64,000 nt of DNA, taken from Comamonas_C sp026954015. GTDB lineage: Bacteria > Pseudomonadota > Gammaproteobacteria > Burkholderiales > Burkholderiaceae_C. Each line of letters opens with the position of its first letter. Positions within the stretch are counted from its first letter, which is position 1. The stretch spans positions 1 through 64,000 of the forward strand of contig JAPSFS010000014.1 of the NCBI GenBank assembly GCA_035063785.1. The letters run 5' to 3'. The translations under genes were made by a program, and so were the position numbers. Below are positions 8,862-17,930 of this stretch, piece after piece. A model generated the notes under the pieces. The model searched no databases. It saw only the letters and a program-made list of their open reading frames with translations, and was not told the origin of the DNA.

Positions 8862-10010
8862 TCAGTCGGGCCGGAACCCATAAACCGAGCCCTGGCGCGT
8901 GACCGCGACCAGCGTCTTGCCCGCTACCACCGGGGCCGCAACGACGCCGGAGCTGTCCGTAGTCAGCCGGTTCAGCGGCGTGCCGTCCTCGCGTGAGAGC
9001 AGGTGCACCTGCCCGGACGCATCGCCCACGATGACCGACCGGCCCAGCAGCAGCGGCGCCGTCAGCTTGCGGTAGCGCAGCGCATCGTGCGTCCAGACCG
9101 GCGTGCCGTCGGCACGCTTCCACGCGAGCACGGTGCCATTGCTCTCGCTGCCGTACAGCATCTCGGCGTCGCCGTCGATGCCCACGGCGCCCTGCGCGGC
9201 GCGCGTCCACAGCACCGCGCCGCGCGAGGCGTCGATGCAGCCTATGGTGGCCTGAAACGCCCGCGCGCAAACGTTGGTGCCCACGCGGCTCACGCGGCCC
9301 AGGATTTCAACCAGGCGCTCCACGTCGTTGGTGCCGCGCGGGGTCGCCAGCGGCGCTTCCCAGCCCACCGTGCCGCTGTCCGGGTCCAGACCGGCGATGC
9401 GGCCCGACCATCCCACGACCAGCGTATCGCCCACCGCCGTGAGCAGCCCGCCCTCGCGCAGGACCAGCGGTTCGCCCGGGCGCTGTTGTGCCCACAAGCG
9501 CGCGCCCGTCTCGCCATCGAACGCGAGCACCGATCGATCCGCCAGAAGCACGAATACCCGCCCGCCCGCCACGAGCGGTGCGGTGTACGCCTGCGCAGCC
9601 AGCCGCGCGCGCCAGAGTTCGCGACCGTTTTCAAGCACGATGAGCTGGCGCGCCTTGCTCACCACCGCGGCACGCTGCCCGTCGCTGCCCACGCCGGCCA
9701 CCAGTGGTGTATCGAGTTGCGCGCGCCAGAGCGTAGCGCCGGTGCGCGCATCAAGCGCACTCACGTCGCCACCGGCAGAGGCGAGCGCGACGGTGTCGCC
9801 GTGCACGGCGGGCGTGAGCGAGAGGTCACCGACCGCGCCTATGCCGGTAGACCACACTTGGTGCACCGGCAGCAGCGCCACCACGGGGCCAAGCTCCGCC
9901 GGCCTGGTCTTGGACGAGCCGCCCCAGAGCGAACACCCGGCCAGCGCCAGCAGCGCAGCCGCGGCCACGGGCCATGCCAGCGTGCGCAGCGTTTGCGCAA
10001 CGCGGCTCAC
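8862..10010 (-). CDS. bamB: Outer membrane assembly lipoprotein BamB
   Basis: BamB is the beta-propeller lipoprotein of the BAM complex, which inserts beta-barrel proteins in the outer membrane. The 382-residue protein has a signal peptide ending in a lipobox (ALLALAGC, Cys about residue 26), then PQQ-like repeats seen as recurring GARLWAQ, GTPVWTH and GAVLWTR segments. These match the eight-bladed propeller of the family. Its ATG overlaps the yfgM stop by four bases (ATGA), so the two are translationally coupled; yfgM and bamB are neighbours in many proteobacteria. Confidence 0.95.
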   Translation of the reverse strand: MSRVAQTLRTLAWPVAAAALLALAGCSLWGGSSKTRPAELGPVVALLPVHQVWSTGIGAVGDLSLTPAVHGDTVALASAGGDVSALDARTGATLWRAQLDTPLVAGVGSDGQRAAVVSKARQLIVLENGRELWRARLAAQAYTAPLVAGGRVFVLLADRSVLAFDGETGARLWAQQRPGEPLVLREGGLLTAVGDTLVVGWSGRIAGLDPDSGTVGWEAPLATPRGTNDVERLVEILGRVSRVGTNVCARAFQATIGCIDASRGAVLWTRAAQGAVGIDGDAEMLYGSESNGTVLAWKRADGTPVWTHDALRYRKLTAPLLLGRSVIVGDASGQVHLLSREDGTPLNRLTTDSSGVVAAPVVAGKTLVAVTRQGSVYGFRPD

Positions 10011-10669
10011 GTTGCGTTCCCCTTGGCAGACACGTCAGCCCCGAGCGCGTTGAGCTTGGCCTGCACCACGCGGCGGTAGGCCACGGCGTCGCCAAAGGCG
10101 TCGTACGCGCGGCGGTATTCCGCTATCGCCTCCTGCTTCTTGCCCTGCAGGTCCAGCACGTCACCCTTGCGGTCGGCCACCACGGCGGCGAATTCCGGCG
10201 GGAACGAGGCCGAGAGCTGCTGCATGGCCTCGTCGTAGGACTTTTCCTGCACCAGCACGCCCACCAGCCGCAGGCGCGCCAGCGCCACGTAGCCTTCGTC
10301 ACTGGCGTGGTCCACCACCCATCGCAGCGCCTCCTGTGCATCCTTCCAGCGCTCAGCTCCGGCGGATTGCTGCGCGGCCACGAGCCCGGCCTGCCCGGCC
10401 TGCACGGTGCGCGGGTAGGCCTTGCGCAAGTCACCGAAGATCTGCTGCACTCGGTCGACGTTGCCCGTCTGCGCGGCCACCTCCACCGCATCCAACATCG
10501 CCACCGCGGCCTGAGCCTGACGGCCCTGCCAGAAGCGGTAGCCATTCCAGGCAGCGAACCCGCCCATCACGATGATGACCACCCAAGTGATGAGCGCTCC
10601 CCATGTGTCCCAGAAATGCTTGAACTGCGCAATCTGTTCCTGTTCTTCTAGGTCGAAATGGTGGGCCAT
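10007..10669 (-). CDS. YfgM-family tetratricopeptide membrane protein
   Basis: The 220-residue protein has a short cytoplasmic N terminus (MAHHFDLEEQEQIAQFKHFWDTWG). One membrane segment follows (LITWVVIIVMGGFAAWNGY), then a periplasmic tetratricopeptide-like domain ending in DKKQEAIAEY-type helices. This is the YfgM/UPF0070 layout. E. coli YfgM contacts the Sec translocon and periplasmic chaperones such as PpiD. Its position between hisS and bamB, overlapping bamB by four bases, supports a role near envelope protein biogenesis. Confidence 0.9.
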   Translation of the reverse strand: MAHHFDLEEQEQIAQFKHFWDTWGALITWVVIIVMGGFAAWNGYRFWQGRQAQAAVAMLDAVEVAAQTGNVDRVQQIFGDLRKAYPRTVQAGQAGLVAAQQSAGAERWKDAQEALRWVVDHASDEGYVALARLRLVGVLVQEKSYDEAMQQLSASFPPEFAAVVADRKGDVLDLQGKKQEAIAEYRRAYDAFGDAVAYRRVVQAKLNALGADVSAKGNAT

Positions 10670-10688
10670 GGCAGGGAAAGTCCTTGTA

Positions 10689-11978
10689 TCAGCGCGGGGA
10701 TTGTAGGCTGGCGGCCCAGGCGGCCACGTCGGTCAGCAGGCACTGTCGCTGCGCGCTGGTTTCGCGCAGCGGCTTGACGGCGACGGCGCCTGCCGCCAGC
10801 TCGTCGGCCCCGAAAATGAGAGCAAAGCGCGCCCCGCTGGCATCGGCCTTTTTCAGTTGCGCCTTCATGCTGCCCAGCCCTTGCGCATTGGCAGCGGCGC
10901 TGTGCATCTGCACCGCGACGCCGAGCGCCCGCAGGCGCTGCAGCGTCGCCATGACGACGGGCAGCGCGGCGGCATCGGGGACCACCGCGTAGGCGTCGGG
11001 GCGCACGTCCGGCAGCTCGCGCGCCTGGCTGCGCAGCAATTCAAGCACCCGCTCCACGCCCAGCGCCCAGCCCACGGCAGGCGCAGGCCTGCCCCCCATC
11101 TGGCCGATCAGGTAGTCGTAGCGCCCCCCGCCGCAGATGGTCCCCTGCGCGCCGAGCTCGTCAGTGACGAACTCGAACACCGTGAGGTTGTAGTAGTCCA
11201 TGCCGCGCACCAGGCGCGGGTTGATGCTCCACGCCACGCCTGCCGCATCCAGGATGGACTGGACGGTGCGCAGGTGCTGGCGCGACGCCTCACCGAGGTA
11301 GTCCATCAGGCGCGGCGCGGCGTCGACGACGGCCTGCATCGCGGGGTTCTTGGTGTCGAGGATGCGCAGCGGGTTGCTGTGCAGGCGCCTGCGCGCATCG
11401 TCGTCGAGCGCCTCCTGGTGCTGCTCCAGGTAGGCGATGAGCGCCGCGCGGTGCACCTTGCGCTCCTCGGGCTCGCCCAGGCTGTTGAGCTCCAGGCGCA
11501 CGTTGGCAAGCCCCAGTTCGGCCCACAGCGCGTGCGCGAGCAGGATGATTTCCGCATCCATCTCGGCGCCGTGGAACCCCACCGCCTCGGCGCCGATCTG
11601 GTGGAACTGCCGGTAGCGGCCACGCTGAGGGCGCTCGTGGCGGAACATGGGCCCCATGTAGTACAGGCGCTTGCCACCGTCGTGCAGCAGCGTGTGCTCG
11701 ACCACGGCCCGCACCACGCCGGCTGTCGCCTCGGGACGCAAGGTGAGCTGCTCGCCGTTGAGCCTGTCCTCGAACGAGTACATCTCTTTCTCGACGATGT
11801 CGGTCACTTCCCCCAGGCCACGCACGAAGAGCGCGGTCGGCTCGACGATGGGCGTGCGGATCGCTCGGTAGCCATAGCGCCGCATGAGCGAACGCACCAC
11901 CTCTTCAAGCCACTCCCAGCGCGCCGAGTCGGGCGGCAGGATGTCGTTCATCCCCTTGATGGCGGCGAGTTTCTGCAT
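10689..11978 (-). CDS. hisS: Histidine-tRNA ligase HisS
   Basis: HisS charges tRNA-His with histidine. The 429-residue class IIa synthetase begins QKLAAIKGMNDILPPDSARWEW. Motif 2 lies around YMGPMFRHERPQRGRYRQFHQIG. The histidine-binding loop is GTICGGGRYDYLIGQMGG, followed by motif 3 (GWALGVERVLELL) and a C-terminal anticodon-binding domain. The start at 11978 fits the family; longer in-frame extensions would run into an intergenic repeat copy at 12001-12036. It heads the hisS-yfgM-bamB-der string. Confidence 0.97.
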   Translation of the reverse strand: MQKLAAIKGMNDILPPDSARWEWLEEVVRSLMRRYGYRAIRTPIVEPTALFVRGLGEVTDIVEKEMYSFEDRLNGEQLTLRPEATAGVVRAVVEHTLLHDGGKRLYYMGPMFRHERPQRGRYRQFHQIGAEAVGFHGAEMDAEIILLAHALWAELGLANVRLELNSLGEPEERKVHRAALIAYLEQHQEALDDDARRRLHSNPLRILDTKNPAMQAVVDAAPRLMDYLGEASRQHLRTVQSILDAAGVAWSINPRLVRGMDYYNLTVFEFVTDELGAQGTICGGGRYDYLIGQMGGRPAPAVGWALGVERVLELLRSQARELPDVRPDAYAVVPDAAALPVVMATLQRLRALGVAVQMHSAAANAQGLGSMKAQLKKADASGARFALIFGADELAAGAVAVKPLRETSAQRQCLLTDVAAWAASLQSPR

Positions 11979-12000
11979 GTCGCTAAATTGATGGTAAAAA

Positions 12001-12036
12001 GTGGCTCCAGCGCCCTGCTGAAAAGCGCTGACAGCT
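12001..12036. repeat. Intergenic palindromic repeat, copy 1
   Basis: This is a diverged copy of the repeat found at seven other sites in the window. GTGGCTCCAGCGC and GCGCTGACAGCT flank an 11-base loop. It fills the gap between ispG and hisS. Confidence 0.65.
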
Positions 12037-12058
12037 CTCAATATTGAAATAACTACGT

Positions 12059-13336
12059 TCAGTGCGCACCGGCAGTGAGGCCGTAGCGGCGCTCGACGTA
12101 ATCCTGAACGAGCTGCTGGAATTCGGTGGCGATGTGCTCGCCGCGCAGGGTCACCGCCTTCTGGCCGTCGATGTAGACCGGGGCCGCCGGGGCCTCGCCC
12201 GTACCCGGCAGGCTGATGCCGATGTCAGCGTGCTTGCTCTCCCCGGGGCCGTTGACGATGCAGCCCATCACCGCAACGCGCAGCTTTTCCACGCCGGGAT
12301 AGTGCGTGCGCCACACCGGCATCTGCGCGCGCAGGTAGTCGTCGATCTGCTTGGCCAGTTCCTGGAACGTGGTGCTCGTGGTGCGGCCACATCCAGGGCA
12401 GGCGGTAACGCTGGGCGCGAAGGCACGCAGGCCGAGCGACTGCAAAATCTCGGTGGCCACGAGCACTTCCTGCGTACGCGATTCGCCCGGCTTGGGCGTG
12501 AGCGAGACGCGGATGGTGTCGCCTATGCCCTCCTGCAGCAGCATGGCGATCGCCGCAGTGGACGCGACGATGCCCTTGGCGCCCATGCCCGCCTCTGTGA
12601 GGCCCAGGTGCAGCGCGTAGTCGCAGCGCTGCGCGAGCGCGCGGTAGACCGCAATGAGGTCCTGCACGCCGCTCACCTTGCACGAAAGGATCACCTGCTC
12701 ACCCGGCATGCCGAGCTCCTCGGCACGCAAGGCGGACGAAATGGCGGAGCGCACGAGCGCCTCGTACATCACCTGGCGCGCGTCCCAAGGTTCGGCGCGC
12801 GCGCCGTTTTCGTCCATCAGGTCCGTGAGGAGCTCCTGGTCCAGGCTGCCCCAGTTCACGCCGATGCGCACGGGCTTGTCCCACCTGAGCGCCGCTTCGA
12901 TCATCTGGGCGAATTGCTTGTCGTGCTTGTCGCCCTTGCCGACGTTGCCGGGGTTGATGCGGTATTTGGACAGTGTGCGCGCGCACTCGGGGAAATCGGT
13001 GAGCAGCCGGTGGCCGTTGTAATGGAAGTCCCCCACGAGCGGCACCGACTCACCCATCCGGTCCAGCCGCTCGCGGATTTCCGGGACCGCGGCAGCCGCC
13101 TCGGGCGTATTCACCGTGATACGCACAAGCTCGGAGCCCGCGATGGCGAGCTGGCGCACCTGGTTCACCGTGGCCTTCACATCGGCCGTGTCGGTATTGG
13201 TCATGGACTGCACGCGCACCGGCGCATCGCCGCCCACCGTCACGACCTTGTCTCCCCAGACCACGCGCGCCTGACGCGAGTGCCGCGGCGCTGGCGCGAC
13301 GATGGCTATGGGTGCGCCCGCTTCGGACATCAGCAT
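12059..13336 (-). CDS. ispG: 4-hydroxy-3-methylbut-2-enyl diphosphate synthase IspG
   Basis: IspG (GcpE) converts MEcPP to HMBPP in the non-mevalonate isoprenoid pathway, using a [4Fe-4S] cluster. The 425-residue protein has the TIM-barrel N-terminal half (VQSMTNTDTADVKATVNQV) and a C-terminal iron-sulfur domain. The cluster cysteines are in ACPGCGRT and VAVMGCIVNGPGES. The length matches betaproteobacterial enzymes, which carry an insertion relative to E. coli (372). Its ATG follows the rodZ stop directly, with GAGGTG six bases upstream. Confidence 0.97.
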   Translation of the reverse strand: MLMSEAGAPIAIVAPAPRHSRQARVVWGDKVVTVGGDAPVRVQSMTNTDTADVKATVNQVRQLAIAGSELVRITVNTPEAAAAVPEIRERLDRMGESVPLVGDFHYNGHRLLTDFPECARTLSKYRINPGNVGKGDKHDKQFAQMIEAALRWDKPVRIGVNWGSLDQELLTDLMDENGARAEPWDARQVMYEALVRSAISSALRAEELGMPGEQVILSCKVSGVQDLIAVYRALAQRCDYALHLGLTEAGMGAKGIVASTAAIAMLLQEGIGDTIRVSLTPKPGESRTQEVLVATEILQSLGLRAFAPSVTACPGCGRTTSTTFQELAKQIDDYLRAQMPVWRTHYPGVEKLRVAVMGCIVNGPGESKHADIGISLPGTGEAPAAPVYIDGQKAVTLRGEHIATEFQQLVQDYVERRYGLTAGAH

Positions 13337-14182
13337 TCAATTCACCTCGAACCGCGCGACATTGCTGCGCGCGACCGCATTCAAATCCATGGGCTTGCCG
13401 CGCACGGAAACCTCGGCCGCATCCGCACGACCGATCACCACGGACCATGGGCCATCGCCCTGCGCAGCGTACCGCTCCCCGGCTTCCAGGGTCTTCTGCA
13501 CCAGCACCGCACCGCGCGCATCGCGTACCTGAAGCCAGGTCTGCTGTCGCGCCGCGATCACCAGCGGATCGGCCGCTGGAGCAGCAGGAGCGGCTGTGGG
13601 CGCCTCGGCCACAGGCGGGGCGGGTTCGGATTCGGTGGACAGCGCGGGTGCGGGGGGTACATTGGCAGGCAGCGCAGCGGGCTCTGGCTCTGCCGGGGCC
13701 GGCGTGGCGGGCCTCGTGACCATGGCCGGCGCTGCATCGGCGGGCGCAGCCGCCTCGTCCTCGCCGCGCGGAAGAAACGCCATGACCAGCGCCGCGGCCA
13801 GCAGCGCGATCACGACCAGCACGACGACGCGAGGGATTGATCCGATGCCGCCCGCCAGATTGCCGCCCTCGGCCTTGAAGGTGGCGTTGAGTCCGAGCTG
13901 GTTCTTCAGCGGCACCAGCGTGTTGCGGGGCAGCAGCGCCAGCACCGGTGCCGGGTCGGTCTTGAGCGTGCGACAGACGCTGGACGCCAGCGCACGCACG
14001 AACACCAGATCGGGGAACACTTCATAGCGGTCGGCCTCGAGCGCCTCGAGCTTGGCCACCGGCACCTTCAAGGTCGCGGCCAGCGCCGCCACATGCATGC
14101 CGGCCGCTTCGCGCAGCCCGGCGATCATCCTCCCAGCCGAAGCTTGTGCCTCCTGCGAGGGCTGTGCCTGCGGCTCACTCAT
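13337..14182 (-). CDS. RodZ-like helix-turn-helix membrane protein
   Basis: The 281-residue protein has an N-terminal Xre-type helix-turn-helix (GRMIAGLREAAGMHVAALAATL, LEALEADRYEVFPD). A membrane segment follows (VVVLVVIALLAAALVMAFL), then a Pro/Ala-rich linker and a C-terminal DUF4115 domain (TWLQVRDARGAVLVQKTLEAGE). This is the RodZ architecture: a cytoskeletal anchor that ties MreB to the envelope and helps set rod shape. The ATG at 14182 overlaps the upstream TPR gene by eight bases. The pilF-rodZ-ispG order is standard. Binding to MreB is inferred from the family only. Confidence 0.85.
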   Translation of the reverse strand: MSEPQAQPSQEAQASAGRMIAGLREAAGMHVAALAATLKVPVAKLEALEADRYEVFPDLVFVRALASSVCRTLKTDPAPVLALLPRNTLVPLKNQLGLNATFKAEGGNLAGGIGSIPRVVVLVVIALLAAALVMAFLPRGEDEAAAPADAAPAMVTRPATPAPAEPEPAALPANVPPAPALSTESEPAPPVAEAPTAAPAAPAADPLVIAARQQTWLQVRDARGAVLVQKTLEAGERYAAQGDGPWSVVIGRADAAEVSVRGKPMDLNAVARSNVARFEVN

Positions 14183-14996
14183 CGAACGCCCCACGCTCCA
14201 GGGCCAGCGCCTCGCGCGACTGCGGATAGCGTTTGTGCAACTGTTCCTCCAGCTGCCCCATGGCCCGTGTATCTCCAAGCGCGCGCTCCACCTTGACGCC
14301 GAGCCAGAGCGAGGCAGCGTTGGAAAATTCGCCGTTGTTCACCCGCCGGATATAGAACTGCGCGCGCTTGGCGTCGCCGCGTGCGAAAGTGACGGACGCC
14401 AGGTGGTAGCCAACGATGGGGTTGCCCGCGTCGAACTCGTAGGCGTGCATCAGCGCTTCCTGAGCCTCGACGAGTTGCCCGGCGCGCTCATAGCAGAACC
14501 CCTGCGACATCAGCGTCTTGGTGCGCGAGGCGTAGCCCGGCGTCACGAGCACGCGCGCGAACAGCGCCTGCGCCGCCGCGTAATCCCCCCGCTGGCATTG
14601 CAACCAGCCCAGGTTGTGCATCACGTCAGGGTCGTCCGGCCGCAGCTTGAGCGCGTACTGCAGGCTCGCGTCCGCCCGCGCCCAATCCTGGCGCGCCATG
14701 TACACCAGACCCTGCAAGTGGTAGGCGTCCGCATACCCCGGATCGGCAAGCAGCGCCTGGCGCACTTCGTCGAGCGCCACGTCGGTCTTGCCCGCCTGCA
14801 AATAATTCGCCGCCAGCTCGAGCCGGATCTGCGCGCGTTTGCGCGCATCGGTGCTGGGTGCGGCGGCGCTGCCCTCCACGGCGGCCTCGGACGGCGGCTG
14901 GTGGGCACAGCCCTGCAACCCGGCCAGCGCCAGCACCATCAGTGCGATGGCACCCCACGCTCCAGGACGGCCACGCCACGGCTGGGACACACTCAT
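14175..14996 (-). CDS. pilF: Type IV pilus biogenesis lipoprotein PilF/PilW
   Basis: PilF is the outer-membrane pilotin that helps assemble the PilQ secretin. The 273-residue protein has a signal peptide with lipobox (ALAGLQGC) and a run of tetratricopeptide repeats, for example residues starting YLQAGKTDVALDEVRQAL and YHLQGLVYMARQDWARADAS, continuing to the C terminus. GGAGAG lies seven bases before the ATG at 14996, which fixes the start. Other pilus genes are not in the window; this gene sits in its usual spot between rlmN and rodZ. Confidence 0.88.
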   Translation of the reverse strand: MSVSQPWRGRPGAWGAIALMVLALAGLQGCAHQPPSEAAVEGSAAAPSTDARKRAQIRLELAANYLQAGKTDVALDEVRQALLADPGYADAYHLQGLVYMARQDWARADASLQYALKLRPDDPDVMHNLGWLQCQRGDYAAAQALFARVLVTPGYASRTKTLMSQGFCYERAGQLVEAQEALMHAYEFDAGNPIVGYHLASVTFARGDAKRAQFYIRRVNNGEFSNAASLWLGVKVERALGDTRAMGQLEEQLHKRYPQSREALALERGAFDE

Positions 14997-15012
14997 GTAC
15001 AACTCTCCACGG

Positions 15013-16152
15013 TCAATCGGGGGCCACAACCGACAGGGCCGCCCGCGCGGTATCCCCGCGCAGCTTGGCCATGCGCTCGCCCACCCGCGTGCGATCCTGC
15101 ACCTCGCCGGCAAGCTGGCCGCAGGCCGCATCGATGTCGTCCCCGCGCGTCTTGCGCACGGTGGTGACGATGCCCGCGTCGGTGAGCTCCTGCGCGAAGG
15201 CCGCGATCGCCCCATCCGGTGAGCGCTTCAGCCCCGATTGCGGGAACGGATTGAACGGAATCAGATTGAACTTGCACGACAGCCCCGCCCAGCGGGCGTC
15301 GCGCACCAGCTGCACCAATTGGCGCGCGTGCTCGGGTTGGTCGTTCACGCCGTCGAGCATGCAGTATTCGAAAGTGATGAAGTCGCGCGGTGCATGGTCG
15401 AGGTAGCGCCGTGCCGCGCCCAGCAGGTCGGCGAGCGGGAATTTGCGATTGAGCGGCACCAGCGTGTCGCGCAGCGCATCCGTCGGCGCGTGCAGCGAGA
15501 TCGCCAGCGCCACCGGGCAATCCGCTGCCAACCGGTCGATCATGGGCACGACGCCGGAGGTGGACACCGTGACGCGCCGACGCGAAAGACCGTAGGCGTG
15601 GTCATCCAGCATGATCCGCAGCGCGGGCACCAGCGCCGGGTAATTGTTCAGCGGCTCGCCCATGCCCATGAACACGACGTTCGTGACCACCCGCTCTTCG
15701 GTACCGAGGCGCTTGCGCAGCGCATGCTCGGCCCACCAAAGCTGGCCGACGATCTCACCCACCGTCAGGTGCCGGCTGAAACCCTGGTGCCCGGTCGAGC
15801 AGAAGCGGCACCCCACGGCGCACCCCGCCTGCGAAGAAACGCACAGCGTGCCGCGGTCGTCCTCGGGGATGAAGACCGTCTCGATCGCGTTGTTGCGACC
15901 AACGTCGAACAGCCACTTCACCGTGCCGTCGCGCGACACGTGCTCGCGCGCCACGGGGGGTGCAACGACGTAGGCGTGGTCCTTGAGCTTTTCGCGCAGA
16001 GACTTGGCCAGGTCCGTCATCTGGCCGAAATCGCGCACGCCCCGCTGGTGTATCCAGCGAAAGAGTTGCGTCGCGCGAAACGGCTTCTCGCCGAGCTGGC
16101 CGCAGAATGCCACCAGCGCATCGTGATCGAGATCAAGCAGATTGGTCACCAT
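15013..16152 (-). CDS. rlmN: Dual-specificity rRNA/tRNA methyltransferase RlmN
   Basis: RlmN is a radical SAM enzyme that methylates C2 of A2503 in 23S rRNA and A37 in some tRNAs. The 379-residue protein has the N-terminal helical domain (FRATQLFRWIHQRGVRDF) and the cluster motif GCAVGCRFCSTG with the CxxxCxxC cysteines. The C-terminal cysteine lies in DIDAACGQL and forms the methyl-carrying thiol. I chose the ATG at 16152: GGAG sits six bases upstream, inside the four-codon extension that opens at 16164. Confidence 0.96.
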   Translation of the reverse strand: MVTNLLDLDHDALVAFCGQLGEKPFRATQLFRWIHQRGVRDFGQMTDLAKSLREKLKDHAYVVAPPVAREHVSRDGTVKWLFDVGRNNAIETVFIPEDDRGTLCVSSQAGCAVGCRFCSTGHQGFSRHLTVGEIVGQLWWAEHALRKRLGTEERVVTNVVFMGMGEPLNNYPALVPALRIMLDDHAYGLSRRRVTVSTSGVVPMIDRLAADCPVALAISLHAPTDALRDTLVPLNRKFPLADLLGAARRYLDHAPRDFITFEYCMLDGVNDQPEHARQLVQLVRDARWAGLSCKFNLIPFNPFPQSGLKRSPDGAIAAFAQELTDAGIVTTVRKTRGDDIDAACGQLAGEVQDRTRVGERMAKLRGDTARAALSVVAPD

Positions 16153-16202
16153 GGCTATCTCCATCCAGCGGCGCGCTCATCCGGCGCCCCCGGCACCGGA
16201 GC

Positions 16203-16628
16203 TCAGCGCGCGTAGATCGCCCACCCCGGGAAAAAGAACGCAATCTCCACGCTGGCCGTCTCAGCCGCGTCGGAGCCGTGTACCGCGTTCGCATCGATGC
16301 TATCGGCGAAATCGGCACGTATCGTTCCCGGCGCAGCCTTCTTGGGATCGGTGGCGCCCATGAGTTCACGGTTCTTGGCGATCGCGTTCTCGCCCTCGAG
16401 CACCTGCACCATCACCGGGCCGGAAATCATGAATTCGACCAGGTCCTTGAAAAAGGGGCGCTCCTTGTGCACCGCGTAGAACTGCTCCGCCTGCGCGCGC
16501 GACAGATGGATCATGCGCGCGGCGGCGATCTTCAGACCGGCCGCCTCGAAGCGGGCGTAGATCTGGCCGATCACGTTCTTGGCGACGGCGTCCGGCTTGA
16601 TGATGGAGAGGGTGCGTTGGATGGCCAT
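16203..16628 (-). CDS. ndk: Nucleoside diphosphate kinase
   Basis: Ndk transfers the gamma phosphate of ATP to other nucleoside diphosphates through a phosphohistidine. The 141-residue protein has the expected N terminus (RTLSIIKPDAVAKNVIG) and the catalytic histidine in NAVHGSD, followed by ETASVEIAFFF. Length is standard. AGGA lies eight bases before the ATG. It begins the ndk-rlmN-pilF-rodZ-ispG string. Confidence 0.98.
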   Translation of the reverse strand: MAIQRTLSIIKPDAVAKNVIGQIYARFEAAGLKIAAARMIHLSRAQAEQFYAVHKERPFFKDLVEFMISGPVMVQVLEGENAIAKNRELMGATDPKKAAPGTIRADFADSIDANAVHGSDAAETASVEIAFFFPGWAIYAR

Positions 16629-16700
16629 GGATCAATTCCTGTTGGGTAGGACGACAGTGTTCGTCGAAATAGGCAAAACGGCTGATTTTAAGGCGTGCGC

Positions 16701-17930
16701 TCAGGCGCGGCGGCCACCACGGCGCTGGCCGGGGTTTTGCCGCTGGCGGCGCTGGCGCGCAAAGCTGTCGGCACCAATGTAGCCCACCGAGGTTTTCATC
16801 GGGTCGGGCTGCGAGCCGGCGCCCTGACGCGCGTCGCGTCCCTGCGCTCCGCCGCCACGCCGTCCATTTTTCGCACCCGCGCCGCCGCCCTTGCGCTCAC
16901 CCCGGTCCGCGCCGACCGGCGCCATGCCCGCCGCCGACATCAGCGAGCGCACGTCGCGGTCGTCGAGCTCCATCCAGGTGCCGCGCCTGAGCCCGCGCGG
17001 CAGCACCATCGCGCCATAGCGTATGCGGATGAGGCGGCTCACCGCATGGCCGATGGACTCCACCATGCGGCGCACCTCGCGGTTGCGCCCTTCGGCGATC
17101 GTGACGCGGTACCAGCAGTTGGCGCCCTCTCCGCCGCCGTCCTCGATCGCGCCGAACGCTGCCATGCCGTCTTCGAGCTGCACGCCGTCGAGCAGCTGCT
17201 GCTTTTCCTCGTCGCTCAGCGCGCCGAGCACCCGGACCGCGTACTGGCGTTCAAGCCCGAAGCGCGGATGCATGAGCCGGTTGGCCAGGTCGCCCGAGCT
17301 CGTGAACAGCAACAGACCTTCGGTGTTCAGATCGAGACGCCCCACCGACTGCCACTTGCCCTGCGCCAGCCGGGGCAGCTTGCGAAACACCGTCGGGCGG
17401 TTTTCCGGATCGTCCATCGTGACCACCTCGCCCGCGGGCTTGTGGTAGGCGAGCACGCGCGGCGGCGGCGGCGCGATGCGGTAGCGGATGGGCTTGCCAT
17501 TGACCTTGATCTGGTCGCCGAACTGCACGCGCTGGCCAATGTGCGCCGGCTCGTTGTTCACCGAGATCCGCCCCTCGAGGATGAGCTGTTCCATCTCCAG
17601 GCGCGAACCCACGCCCGCCTGGGCCAGCACCTTGTGCAGCTTGGGCGTTTCCGCACGCGGCTGCAGCACGCGCTTGGGCGATGCAAGCTGCGCGTCGTTC
17701 TCGTCTTCGTCATACTGGCCCGACACCACGTCGCCAAAGCGATCGGGCTCGTCGCGCGGCCCCTGCGGCGCGGCATCAGCGGGTCCGCGCTCACCACCGC
17801 CGTCGCTGCGCGGGCGGCGCATGCCGCGTCGGCGCGGGCCGCGGCGCGTCGGGCTATCGGGCGCCGGCTGCGCACCGGGTTGTACCGGCGGCTTGGCATC
17901 GTCATTCATCATCGCGTCCTGCTCTGTCAT
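16701..17930 (-). CDS. rluB: 23S rRNA pseudouridine synthase RluB
   Basis: RluB makes pseudouridine 2605 in helix 93 of 23S rRNA. The protein has an acidic/basic low-complexity N terminus, an S4 RNA-binding domain (KLHKVLAQAGVGSRLEMEQLI), and the RsuA-family catalytic motif GRLDLNTEGLLL with its aspartate. A basic Gly/Arg tail follows. The start is uncertain. The ATG at 17930 (GAGG six bases upstream) overlaps the scpB end by 29 bases, whereas ATGs at 17912 and 17909 follow CAGGA and nearly abut the scpB stop. Either way the gene is coupled to scpB, the usual arrangement. Confidence 0.92.
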   Translation of the reverse strand: MTEQDAMMNDDAKPPVQPGAQPAPDSPTRRGPRRRGMRRPRSDGGGERGPADAAPQGPRDEPDRFGDVVSGQYDEDENDAQLASPKRVLQPRAETPKLHKVLAQAGVGSRLEMEQLILEGRISVNNEPAHIGQRVQFGDQIKVNGKPIRYRIAPPPPRVLAYHKPAGEVVTMDDPENRPTVFRKLPRLAQGKWQSVGRLDLNTEGLLLFTSSGDLANRLMHPRFGLERQYAVRVLGALSDEEKQQLLDGVQLEDGMAAFGAIEDGGGEGANCWYRVTIAEGRNREVRRMVESIGHAVSRLIRIRYGAMVLPRGLRRGTWMELDDRDVRSLMSAAGMAPVGADRGERKGGGAGAKNGRRGGGAQGRDARQGAGSQPDPMKTSVGYIGADSFARQRRQRQNPGQRRGGRRA